A stretch of 64,000 bases of DNA from Streptomyces griseoluteus (GCF_004784465.1 NZ_SRRU01000001.1:1054001-1118000); one strand, 5' to 3'. Shown: positions 8,731-18,849, numbered from the stretch's first letter. Numbers and translations are program-made. Notes: generated by a model from the sequence alone, not told the origin.

Positions 8731-10356
8731 ATGGGATTCGCCCGCACCTGCTCGGTGGCCCTGGTCGGTGTCGAGGGTGTTCTCGTCGAGGTCCAGGCCG
8801 ACCTCGAGCCTGGAGTGGCGGCCTTCACCCTGGTGGGGCTGCCGGACAAGAGCCTGACGGAGAGCCGGGACCGGGTCCGGGCCGCCGTGGTGAACTCCGG
8901 CAGCGAGTGGCCGCAGAAGAAACTCACCGTGGGACTGAGCCCCGCCTCGGTGCCCAAGGCCGGCTCGGGATTCGATCTCGCCGTGGCGAGTGCCGTGCTC
9001 GGCGCGGCCGAGCGCATCGACCCCAGGGTGCTGGCCGACATCGTCATGATCGGCGAACTCGGGCTGGACGGCCGGGTCCGGCCGGTCCGGGGCATCCTGC
9101 CCGCCGTACTGGCCGCCGCCGACGCCGGGTACACCCAGGTCGTCGTGCCCGAGTGCGCCGCTGCCGAGGCCGCGCTGGTGCCCGGGGTATCCGTCCTCGG
9201 CGTACGCAGCCTGCGCCAGCTCATCGCCGTCCTCGCGGACGAACCGGTACCCGAGGAGGAGCCGGATGCTCACGGACGTCCCGATCCGCTCCTCGCCGGG
9301 CTCCGGATGCCGGGTACCGGTTCGGCCACCGGTATGCACAGCGCCGGGGCGGCCCAGCACGACCAGGGCCACGACCTGGCCGACGTGGTGGGCCAGACCT
9401 CGGCTCGTACGGCGGTGGAAGTGGCCGCGGCCGGCGGTCACCACCTCTTCCTCGAGGGCCCGCCGGGCGCGGGCAAGACGATGCTCGCCGAACGGCTCCC
9501 CGCCGTACTGCCCCGGCTGACCCGGCAGGACTCCCTGCAGGTCACCGCCGTGCACTCGGTGGCCGGGCTACTGCCACCGGGCAAGCCGCTCATCGACGTG
9601 GCGCCCTACTGCGCCCCGCATCACTCGGCCACCATGCAGTCACTGGTCGGCGGCGGCCCCGGTGTCGCCCGGCCCGGTGCCGTCTCCCTGGCCCACCGGG
9701 GCGTGCTGTTCCTGGACGAGGCGCCCGAGTTCCACACCCAGACGCTGGACGCGCTGCGGCAGCCGCTGGAGTCCGGGCACGTGGTGATCGCGCGGAGTGC
9801 GGGCGTGGTGCGGTTCCCGGCGCGGTTCCTGATGGTGCTCGCGGCCAACCCCTGCCCGTGCGGGCGATTCTCCCAGCGCGACTCCCTGTGCGACTGCCCG
9901 CCCTCGGCGATCCGGCGCTACCAGTCCCGGCTCTCCGGCCCGCTGCTGGACCGGGTGGACCTGAGGGTGGAGGTCGATCCGGTGACCCGCGCCCAGTTGT
10001 CCGACCCCGGTGCGCGCGGTGAGTCCACCGCGACCGTGGCCGACCGGGTGCGCGAGGCCCGGCAGCGGGCGGCGGCCCGGCTGGCCGGGACCCCGTGGGC
10101 CACCAACAGCGAGGTGCCCGGCCGGGAGCTGCGCAGCCGCTTCCACGCCGTGGCGGGCGCGATGGACGAGGCCGAGCGCAATCTGGAGCGGGGCGTGCTC
10201 ACCGCACGCGGCATCGACCGGGTGCTGCGGGTCGCGTGGACCGTCGCCGACCTGCTCGGACACGACCGCCCGGACGCCGGGGACGTGGCCCTCGCCCTGC
10301 AACTGCGCACCGGCGTCCCCCGCGGCGTCCCCATGGCCATCGGAGCCCTGGCATGA
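8731..10356 (+). CDS. ComM/YifB-like AAA+ ATPase (magnesium chelatase subunit-like)
   Basis: A 541-residue protein with an N-terminal Lon-like/ChlI domain (about 1-170), an AAA+ core with Walker A GPPGAGKTM (about residue 245) and Walker B LFLDEAPEF, a Cys-rich NPCPCGRF...CDC patch near 372-390, and a C-terminal Mg-chelatase domain (about 430-525). The family is misnamed for magnesium chelatase. ComM in naturally transformable bacteria is a hexameric helicase that extends branch migration during recombination. Here it abuts yraN and overlaps dprA by 4 bases, so the three are probably one operon. Streptomycetes are not generally regarded as naturally competent, so the physiological role is open. 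Confidence 0.93.
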   Translation: MGFARTCSVALVGVEGVLVEVQADLEPGVAAFTLVGLPDKSLTESRDRVRAAVVNSGSEWPQKKLTVGLSPASVPKAGSGFDLAVASAVLGAAERIDPRVLADIVMIGELGLDGRVRPVRGILPAVLAAADAGYTQVVVPECAAAEAALVPGVSVLGVRSLRQLIAVLADEPVPEEEPDAHGRPDPLLAGLRMPGTGSATGMHSAGAAQHDQGHDLADVVGQTSARTAVEVAAAGGHHLFLEGPPGAGKTMLAERLPAVLPRLTRQDSLQVTAVHSVAGLLPPGKPLIDVAPYCAPHHSATMQSLVGGGPGVARPGAVSLAHRGVLFLDEAPEFHTQTLDALRQPLESGHVVIARSAGVVRFPARFLMVLAANPCPCGRFSQRDSLCDCPPSAIRRYQSRLSGPLLDRVDLRVEVDPVTRAQLSDPGARGESTATVADRVREARQRAAARLAGTPWATNSEVPGRELRSRFHAVAGAMDEAERNLERGVLTARGIDRVLRVAWTVADLLGHDRPDAGDVALALQLRTGVPRGVPMAIGALA

Positions 10357-11510
10357 CGGCGGACCGTGCGGAGGAGGAGCGGACCGGTCGGGTGTTCCTC
10401 ACCCGCGTGATCGAACCCGGCGACGACGTCGGCGGACGGTGGCTGCGGCTGTTCGGGGTGCCCGAGGTGGTGCGGCGGCTGCGGGAGGGCGGCGACCCGC
10501 TGCCGGGGGTGAACGGCACCCGCTGGCGGGGACTGCTGGCACGGGCGGCGCGCGCCGAGCCGGAGGCGGATCTGGCGGCGGCGCGGGAGGCGGGGGCGCG
10601 GTTCGTGTGTCCCGGGGACACCGAGTGGCCCGCCCAGCTCGACGACCTGGGCGACGGACGCCCGGTGGGCCTGTGGGTGCGCGGCAGACCAGGGCTGCGG
10701 ATGTGGGCGCTGCGCTCCGTGGCCGTCGTGGGGGCCCGCGCCTGCACCGAGTACGGCGCCCACGTGGCCGCCACTCTCGCCGCCGGGCTGGCCGAACGGG
10801 GCTGGGTGGTCGTCTCCGGCGGGGCGTACGGGGTCGACGGCGCCGCTCACCGGGGTGCCCTCGCGGCCGACGGGGCCACCGTCGCCGTGCTGGCCTCGGG
10901 GGTGGACCAGGCGTATCCGCGCGGGCACGCCGCGCTGATCGACCGGATCGCCCAACAGGGACTCGTCATCGGGGAGTTGCCGCCCGGTGATCATCCGACG
11001 CCCAGCCGTTTCATCGTCCGCAACCGGGTGATCGCCGCGCTCACGCGGGGCACGGTCGTCGTGGAGGCCGCCTGCCGCAGTGGCTCGCTGGCCACGGCCC
11101 GAGCCGCCCAGCGGCTCGGCAGATTCACCATGGGAGTACCCGGCCCGGTGACGAGCGGGCGCTCCACCGGGGTGCACGAACTGCTGCGCGGGGAGGCGGT
11201 GCTCGTCACCGACGCGGCGGACGTCGTCGAACTCGTCGGCGGGATCGGTGAACTGGCCCCGCCCCGGCGCGGCCCCGTACTCCCGCGCGACCTGCTCGAC
11301 CCCGACGCGGCCACCGTCCTCGCCGCCCTGCCCGCCGCCCGCACGGCCGGGCCCGAGGAGATCGCCCGCGAGGCACGCACCACCCGAGAGGAGGCCGTCG
11401 CCCGGCTGTACGAGCTTCGAGCGCTTGGCTATGTCGAACGACACGACGACGGCTGGAAGTTGACACGCCAGGCGATGCTTCCGGTCAGGAAGGACCCGCA
11501 CCCGTCCTGA
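10353..11510 (+). CDS. dprA: DNA-processing protein DprA
   Basis: DprA binds incoming single-stranded DNA and loads RecA. The 385-residue protein has the Rossmann-like DprA fold with SVAVVGARACTEYGAHVA (about residue 118 on) and VVSGGAYGVDGAAHRGAL, then GELPPG and the RNRVIAALTRGTVVVEA segment. The C-terminal DprA-type winged helix is visible as EEIAREARTTREEAVARLYE. The ATG overlaps the ComM-like stop by 4 bases. It is longer than the minimal family through an Ala/Arg-rich N-terminal 100 residues. Confidence 0.95.
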   Translation: MTADRAEEERTGRVFLTRVIEPGDDVGGRWLRLFGVPEVVRRLREGGDPLPGVNGTRWRGLLARAARAEPEADLAAAREAGARFVCPGDTEWPAQLDDLGDGRPVGLWVRGRPGLRMWALRSVAVVGARACTEYGAHVAATLAAGLAERGWVVVSGGAYGVDGAAHRGALAADGATVAVLASGVDQAYPRGHAALIDRIAQQGLVIGELPPGDHPTPSRFIVRNRVIAALTRGTVVVEAACRSGSLATARAAQRLGRFTMGVPGPVTSGRSTGVHELLRGEAVLVTDAADVVELVGGIGELAPPRRGPVLPRDLLDPDAATVLAALPAARTAGPEEIAREARTTREEAVARLYELRALGYVERHDDGWKLTRQAMLPVRKDPHPS

Positions 11511-11844
11511 CCGAAGGTGTTCGGCCGTCCGGGGGAATCCTCTACGCCCCTGGGATTTACCGGAGTTGACGCCCGTAACCGGTCACGCTGAGCGAACCGG
11601 GTGAAGCGAGGGAGCGGGGCCGGACAGGGGTGCGCGCACGGGTGGTGCCGCACTGTTCGCACACCGCGACTCCTCAGTCACGCTACGCTCACGAAAGCTC
11701 GGGCGCCGAGGGGCCGGCCCGGCCCGCGCCCCGCTGCGCGGCCCACGCCCACCGACGGCCCGGTACCCAGCTCCCCTACCCCGCACCCCCACCCACGGCA
11801 CGGCAGTTCACAGCACTTCACGGCAGAACGGCACTAGGCGACGA
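11511..11844 (+). other. 334-base intergenic region between dprA and whiG
   Basis: No supported gene. It must hold the whiG promoter. A TACGCT hexamer at 11684-11689 is a possible -10 box but lacks a convincing -35. The last 100 bases before whiG are strongly C-rich on the top strand. From memory, S. coelicolor carries an inserted block of genes between the orthologues of dprA and whiG; here the junction is compact and no att-like repeat was noticed. Confidence 0.5.
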
Positions 11845-12687
11845 ATGCCCCAGCACACCTCCGGCTCCGATCGGGCGGCGGCCCCCCCAGCCGCCCGCGA
11901 CGGCGGCAGCGTGCGACCACCCGCTCCCTCGACGCTCGATGAGCTGTGGCGGTCGTACAAGGCGACGGGGGACGAGCGCCTCCGGGAGCAGCTCATCCTG
12001 CATTACTCCCCGCTCGTGAAGTACGTCGCGGGCCGGGTCAGCGTCGGGCTGCCGCCCAACGTGGAGCAGGCCGACTTCGTCTCCTCCGGGGTGTTCGGGC
12101 TGATCGACGCGATCGAGAAGTTCGACATCGAGCGCGAGATCAAGTTCGAGACGTACGCGATCACCCGGATTCGCGGCGCCATGATCGACGAACTGCGGGC
12201 GCTGGACTGGATTCCCCGTTCGGTCCGGCAGAAGGCGCGCAACTACGAGCGGGCCTACGCCGCGCTGGAGGCGAAGCTGCGGCGGACCCCGAGCGAGCAG
12301 GAGGTCGCCACCGAGCTGGGCGTGGAGGTCGAGGAGCTGCACGCGGTCTTCAGTCAGTTGTCCCTGGCCAACGTGGTCGCGCTGGAGGAGCTGCTGCACG
12401 TCGGCGGTGAGGGCGGCGACCGGCTCAGCCTCATGGACACCCTGGAGGACACCGCCGCCGACAACCCCGTCGAGGTGGCCGAGGACCGGGAGCTGCGCCG
12501 CTTCCTGGCGCGGGCCATCAACACCCTGCCCGACCGCGAGAAGACCGTGGTCACGCTCTACTACTACGAGGGGCTGACCCTCGCCGAGATCGGCAACGTC
12601 CTCGGCGTCACCGAGAGCCGGGTCAGCCAGATCCACACCAAGTCGGTGCTCCAGCTCCGGGCCAAGCTGGCGAGCTTCGGACGCTGA
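11845..12687 (+). CDS. whiG: RNA polymerase sigma factor WhiG
   Basis: A FliA-type sigma factor that in Streptomyces starts the change from aerial hyphae to spore chains and is held by the anti-sigma factor RsiG with cyclic di-GMP (established knowledge). The 280 residues show region 2 ([17 protein letters not shown] to [18 protein letters not shown], about 50-120), region 3 ([15 protein letters not shown]) and the region 4 helix-turn-helix ([20 protein letters not shown], about 245-264). A disordered Ala/Pro-rich N-terminus of about 30 residues is normal for streptomycete WhiG. It stands alone between a 334-base upstream gap and a TetR gene. Confidence 0.97.
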   Translation: MPQHTSGSDRAAAPPAARDGGSVRPPAPSTLDELWRSYKATGDERLREQLILHYSPLVKYVAGRVSVGLPPNVEQADFVSSGVFGLIDAIEKFDIEREIKFETYAITRIRGAMIDELRALDWIPRSVRQKARNYERAYAALEAKLRRTPSEQEVATELGVEVEELHAVFSQLSLANVVALEELLHVGGEGGDRLSLMDTLEDTAADNPVEVAEDRELRRFLARAINTLPDREKTVVTLYYYEGLTLAEIGNVLGVTESRVSQIHTKSVLQLRAKLASFGR

Positions 12688-12727
12688 CTCCTGCCGCGTT
12701 TCCCGGCCGGTCCGTAAAGTGGGGGGC

Positions 12728-13309
12728 GTGCCAAGGATTCGAGCGGCCTCCGTGGCCGAGCACCGGTCGATGCAGCGAGCCGCCCTGCTGGACGCGGCCC
12801 GGTCCCTGCTGTCCGAGGGCGGGACGGACGCGCTGACCTTCCCCGCGCTCGCGGAGCGCACCGGTCTTGCCAGGTCGTCGGTGTACGAGTACTTCCGCTC
12901 GCGCGCCGCCGTGGTCGAGGAACTGTGCCAGGTCGACTTCCCCGTCTGGGCGGCGGAGGTCGAGGCCGCGATGGCGGACGCACCCTCCCCGGAGGGCAAG
13001 GTCGAGGCATACGTGCGCCGGCAGCTCGCCCTGGTCGGGGACCGGCGGCACCGGGCCGTCGTGGCGATCTCCGCGAGCGAACTCGACGCCGGGGCGCGGG
13101 AGAAGATCCGGGCCGCGCACGGCGGGCTCGTGGCGATGATCGTCGAGGCGCTGGCCGGCCTCGGGCACGAGGAGCCCCGGCTCGCCGCGATGCTGCTCCA
13201 GGGGGTCGTGGACGCGGCCGTGCGCCGTATCGAACTCGGCGCGGCCGAACACCCCGAGGCGATCACCGAGGCGGCGGTCGCCATGGCCCTGCGGGGCGTC
13301 CGGGGCTGA
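12728..13309 (+). CDS. TetR family transcriptional regulator
   Basis: A 193-residue TetR-type repressor. The N-terminal helix-turn-helix is FPALAERTGLARSSVYEYF (about residues 38-56), and the C-terminal ligand domain has no recognisable ligand clue. The GTG at 12728 is preferred. A TAAAGT hexamer (12715-12720) lies 8 bases upstream with no separate ribosome binding site, the pattern of leaderless streptomycete transcripts. An in-frame GTG at 12719 would lie inside that box. It is convergent with the M23 peptidase and has no obvious partner operon, so it may be autoregulated. Confidence 0.88.
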   Translation: MPRIRAASVAEHRSMQRAALLDAARSLLSEGGTDALTFPALAERTGLARSSVYEYFRSRAAVVEELCQVDFPVWAAEVEAAMADAPSPEGKVEAYVRRQLALVGDRRHRAVVAISASELDAGAREKIRAAHGGLVAMIVEALAGLGHEEPRLAAMLLQGVVDAAVRRIELGAAEHPEAITEAAVAMALRGVRG

Positions 13310-13329
13310 GTCTTTGGGGCTGACGCCGT

Positions 13330-13908
13330 TCAGCCGGCGGGCACCGGAACCCCCAGCACCGGAAGCAGCCGCGACGGACCGTGTCCGAGCAGCCAAGGCG
13401 GCAGCAGGCCGAGGGGATTCAGATAGGTCTCCCCGTCCAGCAGTCCCCAGTGCACACACGCCTCCGGGCAGTGCGACCCGGCGCCCTCCACCGTCCCCAC
13501 CACCTCCCCGGCGCCCACCTCCGCACCCGCCTTCACCCCGGCGCGCACCGGCTCGTACGTCGTCCGCAGCGAGGTGCCCGCCAGGGCCACCGCGACCACG
13601 CCCCGCCCGGCCACCCGCCCCGCGTACGACACCCGGCCCGCCGCAACCACCCGCACCGGAGCGCCCGGCACCGCCGCCAGGTCCACACCCCGGTGCCCGG
13701 CGGCGTACACGGTGGCGGGTGGCTCCCAGCCGCGCAGCACCGCCGGACGCGTCCCCACCGGCCAGGTCCGGGCCAGCGTGGGCACCCGCTCACCAGGAGG
13801 TCTCTCCTCGGGCGACGGCTCCGCCCACGCCAGGGGCGTGAGCACGGCAAAGGCCAGCAGCAGGGGCAGAAGCGCCCAGTTCAGCAGGTAACGCACCAGT
13901 GATCGCAT
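13330..13908 (-). CDS. secreted M23 family peptidase (LytM domain)
   Basis: A 192-residue protein with an N-terminal hydrophobic signal or anchor ([16 protein letters not shown], about 8-23) and an M23/LytM domain. The zinc ligands are suggested by GHRGVDLAA (about residues 71-79) and CVHWG (about 151-155). Such enzymes or pseudo-enzymes trim peptidoglycan cross-bridges. The domain is short and only these two signature motifs are clear, so activity is likely but not certain. It is transcribed away from rpsB, with about 270 bases shared as a divergent control region. Confidence 0.88.
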   Translation of the reverse strand: MRSLVRYLLNWALLPLLLAFAVLTPLAWAEPSPEERPPGERVPTLARTWPVGTRPAVLRGWEPPATVYAAGHRGVDLAAVPGAPVRVVAAGRVSYAGRVAGRGVVAVALAGTSLRTTYEPVRAGVKAGAEVGAGEVVGTVEGAGSHCPEACVHWGLLDGETYLNPLGLLPPWLLGHGPSRLLPVLGVPVPAG

Positions 13909-14179
13909 GCGAGAACCCTGCCGCCCGCCTGCGGATCTTGGCGGGATCTGTGGACAACCTGCCGGTTGTGGACAGCGGCGTCACCCGGTGCCCTGGCCGT
14001 CCCGTACACTTCTTCTGGCGATCCGGGTCACCGGGTCGACTTCGCACGCCCCGGTACGAGGCCCGTCACAGGGTTCGTACAAGCGCCCCTCGGTCCTTCG
14101 CGGCACGGCGCACCGCGGGCGTCAGGCGCGACCGCCGTCCGGCGGACGCGGCACAACCGAGAAACTCAAGGAGATGGCC

Positions 14180-15079
14180 ATGGCCGTCGTCACGATGCGG
14201 GAGCTGCTGGAGAGCGGCGTCCACTTCGGTCACCAGACCCGTCGCTGGAACCCGAAGATGAAGCGCTTCATCTTCACCGAGCGCAACGGCATCTACATCA
14301 TCGACCTGCTCCAGTCGCTGTCGTACATCGACCGCGCCTACGAGTTCGTCAAGGAGACCGTCGCCCACGGCGGCACGGTCATGTTCGTCGGCACGAAGAA
14401 GCAGGCGCAGGAGGCCATCGCCGAGCAGGCCACCCGCGTCGGCATGCCCTACGTCAACCAGCGCTGGCTGGGTGGCATGCTCACCAACTTCTCGACCGTC
14501 TACAAGCGTCTGCAGCGCCTCAAGGAGCTCGAGCAGATCGACTTCGAGGACGTCGCCGCCTCCGGTCTGACCAAGAAGGAGCTGCTGGTCCTCTCCCGCG
14601 AGAAGGCCAAGCTCGAGAAGACCCTCGGTGGTATCCGCGAGATGCAGAAGGTGCCCAGCGCCGTCTGGATCGTGGACACCAAGAAGGAGCACATCGCGGT
14701 CGGCGAGGCCCGGAAGCTCAACATCCCGGTCGTCGCCATCCTCGACACCAACTGCGACCCCGACGAGGTCGACTACAAGATCCCGGGCAACGACGACGCG
14801 ATCCGCTCCGTCACCCTGCTCACCCGCGTGATCGCCGACGCCGTCGCCGAGGGCCTCATCTCCCGCTCGCGCGTCGCCACCGGTGACAAGGGCGAGAAGG
14901 CCGCGGCCGAGCCGCTGGCCGAGTGGGAGCGCGACCTGCTCGAGGGCGAGAAGAAGGCCGACGACGCCGCCGAGGCCGTCGAGATCGCCGCCGAGGCGCC
15001 GGCCCCCGACGCCGCGGTCTCCGAGGCCGTCGAAGAGGCTGCCGCCGAGGTCGAGGCCCCCACGGCCGAGCAGGCCTGA
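14180..15079 (+). CDS. rpsB: 30S ribosomal protein S2
   Basis: S2 joins the 30S subunit late through S1/bS21-type contacts. The 299-residue product shows the conserved starts [19 protein letters not shown] and [17 protein letters not shown], and [19 protein letters not shown] near residue 195. The C-terminal 50 residues are an Ala/Glu-rich extension, common in actinobacteria. Two in-frame ATGs exist at 14174 and 14180; the second keeps proper spacing from AAGGAG. tsf follows 148 bases later, the usual rpsB-tsf pairing. Confidence 0.97.
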   Translation: MAVVTMRELLESGVHFGHQTRRWNPKMKRFIFTERNGIYIIDLLQSLSYIDRAYEFVKETVAHGGTVMFVGTKKQAQEAIAEQATRVGMPYVNQRWLGGMLTNFSTVYKRLQRLKELEQIDFEDVAASGLTKKELLVLSREKAKLEKTLGGIREMQKVPSAVWIVDTKKEHIAVGEARKLNIPVVAILDTNCDPDEVDYKIPGNDDAIRSVTLLTRVIADAVAEGLISRSRVATGDKGEKAAAEPLAEWERDLLEGEKKADDAAEAVEIAAEAPAPDAAVSEAVEEAAAEVEAPTAEQA

Positions 15080-15227
15080 CACCGGCGCTGACGGTGGGGG
15101 CGGCACGAACCGGCGCCCCCGCCCGTCATCCGTAGCCCGACACGACGCCCGCGACCCGGCCACCGGCCGGTCGCGGGCCCGTGCGGATCTCCGATCTCCC
15201 AAGACTTCCAGAAAGACTCACAGACTC

Positions 15228-16064
15228 ATGGCGAACTACACCGCCGCCGACGTCAAGAAGCTCCGTGAGCTCACCGGCGCCGGCATGATGGACTGCAAGA
15301 AGGCGCTGGACGAGGCCGAGGGCAACGTCGAGAAGGCCGTCGAGGCGCTGCGCATCAAGGGCCAGAAGGGCGTCGCCAAGCGCGAGGGCCGCTCCGCCGA
15401 GAACGGCGCCGTGGTCTCCATCATCGCCGACGACAACTCCGAGGGTGTCCTCGTCGAGCTGAAGTGCGAGACGGACTTCGTCGCCAAGGGTGACAAGTTC
15501 CAGGCCGTGGCCAACGCCATCGCCGAGCACGTCGCCAAGACCTCCCCGGCCGACATCGAGGCGCTCCTCGCCTCCGAGATCGAGCCCGGCAAGACCGTCC
15601 AGGCGTTCGTGGACGAGGCCAACGCCAACCTCGGCGAGAAGATCGTCCTGGACCGCTTCGCGCAGTTCACCGACGGTTACGTCACCGCGTACATGCACCG
15701 CACGATGCCCGACCTGCCCCCGCAGATCGGTGTCCTCGTCGAGCTGGACAAGCCCAACGCCGAGGTCGCCAAGGGCATCGCCCAGCACATCGCCGCGTTC
15801 GCGCCGAAGTACCTCTCCAAGGAGGACGTGCCGGCCGAGGTCGTCGAGTCCGAGCGTCGCATCGCCGAGGAGACCACCCGCGCCGAGGGCAAGCCCGAGG
15901 CCGCGATCGCCAAGATCGTCGAGGGTCGCCTCAACGGCTTCTTCAAGGACGCCACGGTGCTCGGCCAGCCGTACGCCCTGGACAACAAGAAGTCGGTCCA
16001 GAAGGTGCTGGACGAGGCCGGTGTCACCCTGAAGCGCTTCTCGCGCATCAAGGTCGGCATCTGA
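15228..16064 (+). CDS. tsf: translation elongation factor Ts
   Basis: EF-Ts exchanges GDP for GTP on EF-Tu. The 278-residue protein begins [19 protein letters not shown] with the UBA-like N-terminal domain, followed by the core with [12 protein letters not shown] (about residue 72 on), the part that enters the EF-Tu nucleotide pocket. Length matches actinobacterial EF-Ts. The ATG is placed by comparison with the family; the Shine-Dalgarno sequence is weak (CAGAAAGAC). It is followed by a large inverted repeat before pyrH, which may end some transcripts. Confidence 0.97.
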   Translation: MANYTAADVKKLRELTGAGMMDCKKALDEAEGNVEKAVEALRIKGQKGVAKREGRSAENGAVVSIIADDNSEGVLVELKCETDFVAKGDKFQAVANAIAEHVAKTSPADIEALLASEIEPGKTVQAFVDEANANLGEKIVLDRFAQFTDGYVTAYMHRTMPDLPPQIGVLVELDKPNAEVAKGIAQHIAAFAPKYLSKEDVPAEVVESERRIAEETTRAEGKPEAAIAKIVEGRLNGFFKDATVLGQPYALDNKKSVQKVLDEAGVTLKRFSRIKVGI

Positions 16065-16163
16065 GTCCGTACCGCGATCGACGCGCGACCCCGATAGGGT
16101 CGACAGCAGTCGTCCGTGCAGACCGCCGTCCGCGGCTGTGCGGCGGACGGCAGCAGATCTGAC

Positions 16164-16220
16164 GAGGAGGCCATTGCCGCGTAAGGGAGCGAGAAGCGAC
16201 CCACCGGCAATGGCCTTCTT
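16164..16220 (+). terminator. inverted repeat between tsf and pyrH (terminator or leader hairpin)
   Basis: The arms at 16164-16179 and 16205-16220 pair along about 16 positions (12 perfect, AGGCCATTGCCG against CGGCAATGGCCT, extended by pairs including G-U), with a 25-base loop. A short T/C-rich run follows. It lies 90 bases after the tsf stop and 35 bases before the pyrH ATG, so it could terminate rpsB-tsf transcripts or act in the pyrH leader. Confidence 0.6.
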
Positions 16221-16254
16221 CGTATGTGCAACACGTGAAAGAGGCGGGATCCCC

Positions 16255-17013
16255 ATGACCACCAAGGCCCAGAAGAGCGACGACGGCAAAGTGCGCGGCC
16301 GGTTTCTGCTGAAGCTGTCCGGAGAGGCCTTCTCCGGCGGCGGTGGCCTCGGCGTCGACCCGGACGTGGTGCACAAGATCGCCCGCGAGATCGCCGCCGT
16401 CGTGCGTGACGGCGCCGAGATCGCGGTCGTGATCGGCGGCGGCAACTTCTTCCGCGGCGCCGAGCTGCAGCAGCGCGGCATGGACCGGGCCCGCTCCGAC
16501 TACATGGGCATGCTCGGCACCGTGATGAACTGCCTCGCCCTCCAGGACTTCCTGGAGAAGGAGGGCATCGACAGCCGCGTGCAGACCGCCATCACCATGG
16601 GCCAGGTCGCCGAGCCGTACATCCCGCTGCGCGCCATCCGGCACCTGGAGAAGGGCCGCGTGGTCATCTTCGGTGCCGGGATGGGCATGCCGTACTTCTC
16701 CACCGACACCACCGCCGCCCAGCGCGCCCTGGAGATCGACGCCGAGGCGCTGCTCATGGGCAAGAACGGGGTGGACGGGGTCTACGACGCCGACCCCAAG
16801 ACCAACCCCGACGCCGTCAAGTTCGACGCGCTCGGCTACGGCGAGGTCATCACCCGCGACCTCAAGGTCGCCGACGCCACCGCCGTCACCCTGTGCCGTG
16901 ACAACAGCCTGCCGATCCTCGTCTTCGAGCTGCTGGCCGAGGGCAATATCGCGCGGGCCGTCAAGGGTGAGAAGATCGGCACGCTCGTGGGTGACGAGGG
17001 CAGCCGGGACTGA
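16255..17013 (+). CDS. pyrH: uridylate (UMP) kinase
   Basis: PyrH phosphorylates UMP to UDP and is allosterically regulated in bacteria. The 252-residue protein has the amino-acid-kinase fold: [12 protein letters not shown] (about 14-25), [10 protein letters not shown] (about 61-70) for phosphate binding, and [17 protein letters not shown] for the nucleotide. The ATG follows GAGGCGGG; an upstream in-frame ATG at 16210 would add an unconserved extension. It begins the pyrH-frr-cdsA series, which links nucleotide, ribosome recycling and phospholipid genes in many bacteria. Confidence 0.97.
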   Translation: MTTKAQKSDDGKVRGRFLLKLSGEAFSGGGGLGVDPDVVHKIAREIAAVVRDGAEIAVVIGGGNFFRGAELQQRGMDRARSDYMGMLGTVMNCLALQDFLEKEGIDSRVQTAITMGQVAEPYIPLRAIRHLEKGRVVIFGAGMGMPYFSTDTTAAQRALEIDAEALLMGKNGVDGVYDADPKTNPDAVKFDALGYGEVITRDLKVADATAVTLCRDNSLPILVFELLAEGNIARAVKGEKIGTLVGDEGSRD

Positions 17014-17193
17014 CCGGCGACCCCGCCCCCACCGGCGCGACCCGTCCGGGGCAAGGACGGGACGCGCCCCGGCCGGAGGATGGACAATGTCCTGTCGGTC
17101 GGGAACCGTGCAGGAAGCAGACGCGACGCAGCCGGCCCGCCGCCCGATCGGGCGCCGCGGCCGGGCCTTACTCAAGACACGCAGGAGCAAGTG

Positions 17194-17751
17194 GTGATCG
17201 AAGAGACCCTCCTCGAAGCCGAGGAGAAGATGGAGAAGGCCGTCGTGGTCGCCAAGGAGGACTTCGCCGCGATCCGCACCGGCCGTGCGCACCCCGCGAT
17301 GTTCAACAAGATCGTGGCGGACTACTACGGTGCCCCGACGCCGATCAACCAGCTCGCCTCGTTCTCCGTGCCGGAGCCGCGCATGGCCGTGGTGACCCCG
17401 TTCGACAAGAGCGCGCTGCGCAACATCGAGCAGGCGATCCGTGACTCCGACCTGGGCGTCAACCCCAGCAACGACGGCAACATCATCCGTGTGGTGTTCC
17501 CCGAGCTGACCGAGGAGCGCCGCCGCGACTACATCAAGGTCGCCAAGCACAAGGCGGAGGACGCCAAGGTCTCGATCCGCTCCGTGCGCCGCAAGGCCAA
17601 GGACGCCATCGACAAGCTGATCAAGGACGGCGAGGTCGGCGAGGACGAGGGCCGCCGCGCGGAGAAGGAGCTCGACGACCTGACCGCCAAGTACGTGGCG
17701 CAGGTGGACGAGCTGCTCAAGCACAAGGAAGCGGAGTTGCTCGAAGTCTGA
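17194..17751 (+). CDS. frr: ribosome recycling factor
   Basis: RRF splits post-termination ribosomes with EF-G. The 185-residue protein begins [20 protein letters not shown] and has the conserved [11 protein letters not shown] (about 25-35), [19 protein letters not shown] and the C-terminal helix [14 protein letters not shown]. The GTG at 17194 gives the normal family length; a second GTG sits one codon upstream and the CAGGAG site could serve either. The stop overlaps the cdsA start by one base. Confidence 0.97.
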   Translation: MIEETLLEAEEKMEKAVVVAKEDFAAIRTGRAHPAMFNKIVADYYGAPTPINQLASFSVPEPRMAVVTPFDKSALRNIEQAIRDSDLGVNPSNDGNIIRVVFPELTEERRRDYIKVAKHKAEDAKVSIRSVRRKAKDAIDKLIKDGEVGEDEGRRAEKELDDLTAKYVAQVDELLKHKEAELLEV

Positions 17752-18791
17752 TGAGCGACTCTTCCTGGGGGGCGCCGTCGCAGGCGGGGCAGGCCGGGTA
17801 CTGGGGGCCCACCGTGGGTGGGCCTGTCCAGGGGGCTGTCACGGCGGGCCCCGCATACGATGCGCCCGAGGCGCAGCAGACTCGCCCCATGCCCAGCGTG
17901 CCCGACGTACCCGCGTATGGCGGAGACCAGGACGACGACCCGATGCCTGACGCCCCTCAGCCGGTGCCCGTGCCGAAGAAGACCGCGGGCCGTGACCTGA
18001 GCGCGGCCATAGGCGTCGGCGTGGGGCTCGGCGTGGTCATCCTCGCCTCGCTCTTCGTCGTCAAGGCCGTGTTCGTCGGTGTGGTCGCCGTCGCGGTGGT
18101 CGTCGGTCTGTGGGAGCTGACCAGCCGGCTCCAGGAGCGCAAGGGGATCAAGGCACCCCTGGTTCCGCTCGCGGTGGGCGGTGCGGCCATGGTGGTCGCC
18201 GGTTACGCGAGCGATGCCGAGGGTGCCTGGGTCGCCATGGCGTTCACCGCGCTGGCCGTCCTGGTCTGGCGGATGACCCAGCCGCCGGAGGGCTACCTCA
18301 AGGACGTCACGGCCGGTGTCTTCGCCGCGTTCTACGTGCCGTTCCTGGCGACCTTCGTCGCGATGATGCTCACCGCCGACGACGGTGCCTGGCGGGTGCT
18401 GACGTTCCTGGTCCTCACCGTGGTCAGCGACACCGGCGCGTACGCGGTCGGCTGGCGCTTCGGCAAGCACAAGCTCGCTCCGCGCATCAGCCCCGGCAAG
18501 ACCCGCGAGGGCCTGCTGGGCGCGATCGCCTTCGCCATGGTCGCCGGCGCGCTGTGCATGCAGTTCCTCATCGACGACGGCGCCTGGTGGCAGGGCCTGG
18601 TCCTCGGCCTCGCGGTCGCGGGCAGCGCCACGCTGGGCGACCTCGGCGAGTCCATGATCAAGCGTGACCTGGGCATCAAGGACATGGGCACCCTCCTCCC
18701 CGGTCACGGAGGAATCATGGACCGCCTGGACTCCTTGCTCCCCACGGCACCGGTGGTATGGCTACTGCTGGTGGCGTTCGTGGGGTCCTGA
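17751..18791 (+). CDS. cdsA: phosphatidate cytidylyltransferase
   Basis: CdsA makes CDP-diacylglycerol from phosphatidic acid and CTP, the branch point of phospholipid synthesis. The 346-residue protein has a 75-residue Pro/Gln/Asp-rich cytoplasmic N-terminus, then about eight membrane segments, and the family signature SMIKRDLGIKD followed by LPGHGGIMDRLDS (about residues 303-328), where the aspartates bind metal. TGA and ATG overlap at the frr junction, so translation is coupled. A perfect terminator hairpin lies 24 bases after the stop. Confidence 0.96.
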   Translation: MSDSSWGAPSQAGQAGYWGPTVGGPVQGAVTAGPAYDAPEAQQTRPMPSVPDVPAYGGDQDDDPMPDAPQPVPVPKKTAGRDLSAAIGVGVGLGVVILASLFVVKAVFVGVVAVAVVVGLWELTSRLQERKGIKAPLVPLAVGGAAMVVAGYASDAEGAWVAMAFTALAVLVWRMTQPPEGYLKDVTAGVFAAFYVPFLATFVAMMLTADDGAWRVLTFLVLTVVSDTGAYAVGWRFGKHKLAPRISPGKTREGLLGAIAFAMVAGALCMQFLIDDGAWWQGLVLGLAVAGSATLGDLGESMIKRDLGIKDMGTLLPGHGGIMDRLDSLLPTAPVVWLLLVAFVGS

Positions 18792-18814
18792 GCCCGACGC
18801 ACATCTCGGCCTTC

Positions 18815-18842
18815 GGGCCCTGCCCCTAGGAGGGCAGGGCCC
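18815..18842 (+). terminator. terminator after cdsA
   Basis: Perfect 11-bp arms GGGCCCTGCCC (18815-18825) and GGGCAGGGCCC (18832-18842) with a 6-base loop, just behind cdsA. There is no long T run, as is common in high-GC genomes. It directly precedes the left 40-bp repeat, so before the insertion rlmN would have followed this terminator immediately. Confidence 0.85.
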
Positions 18843-18849
18843 GTTGGTG

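Noticed and set aside
11684..11689. whiG promoter -10 (TACGCT)
   Set aside because: No convincing -35 at the right distance; left as a remark only.
14005..14010. TACACT as the rpsB promoter -10
   Set aside because: No -35 hexamer at 16-18 bases; too weak to list as a feature.
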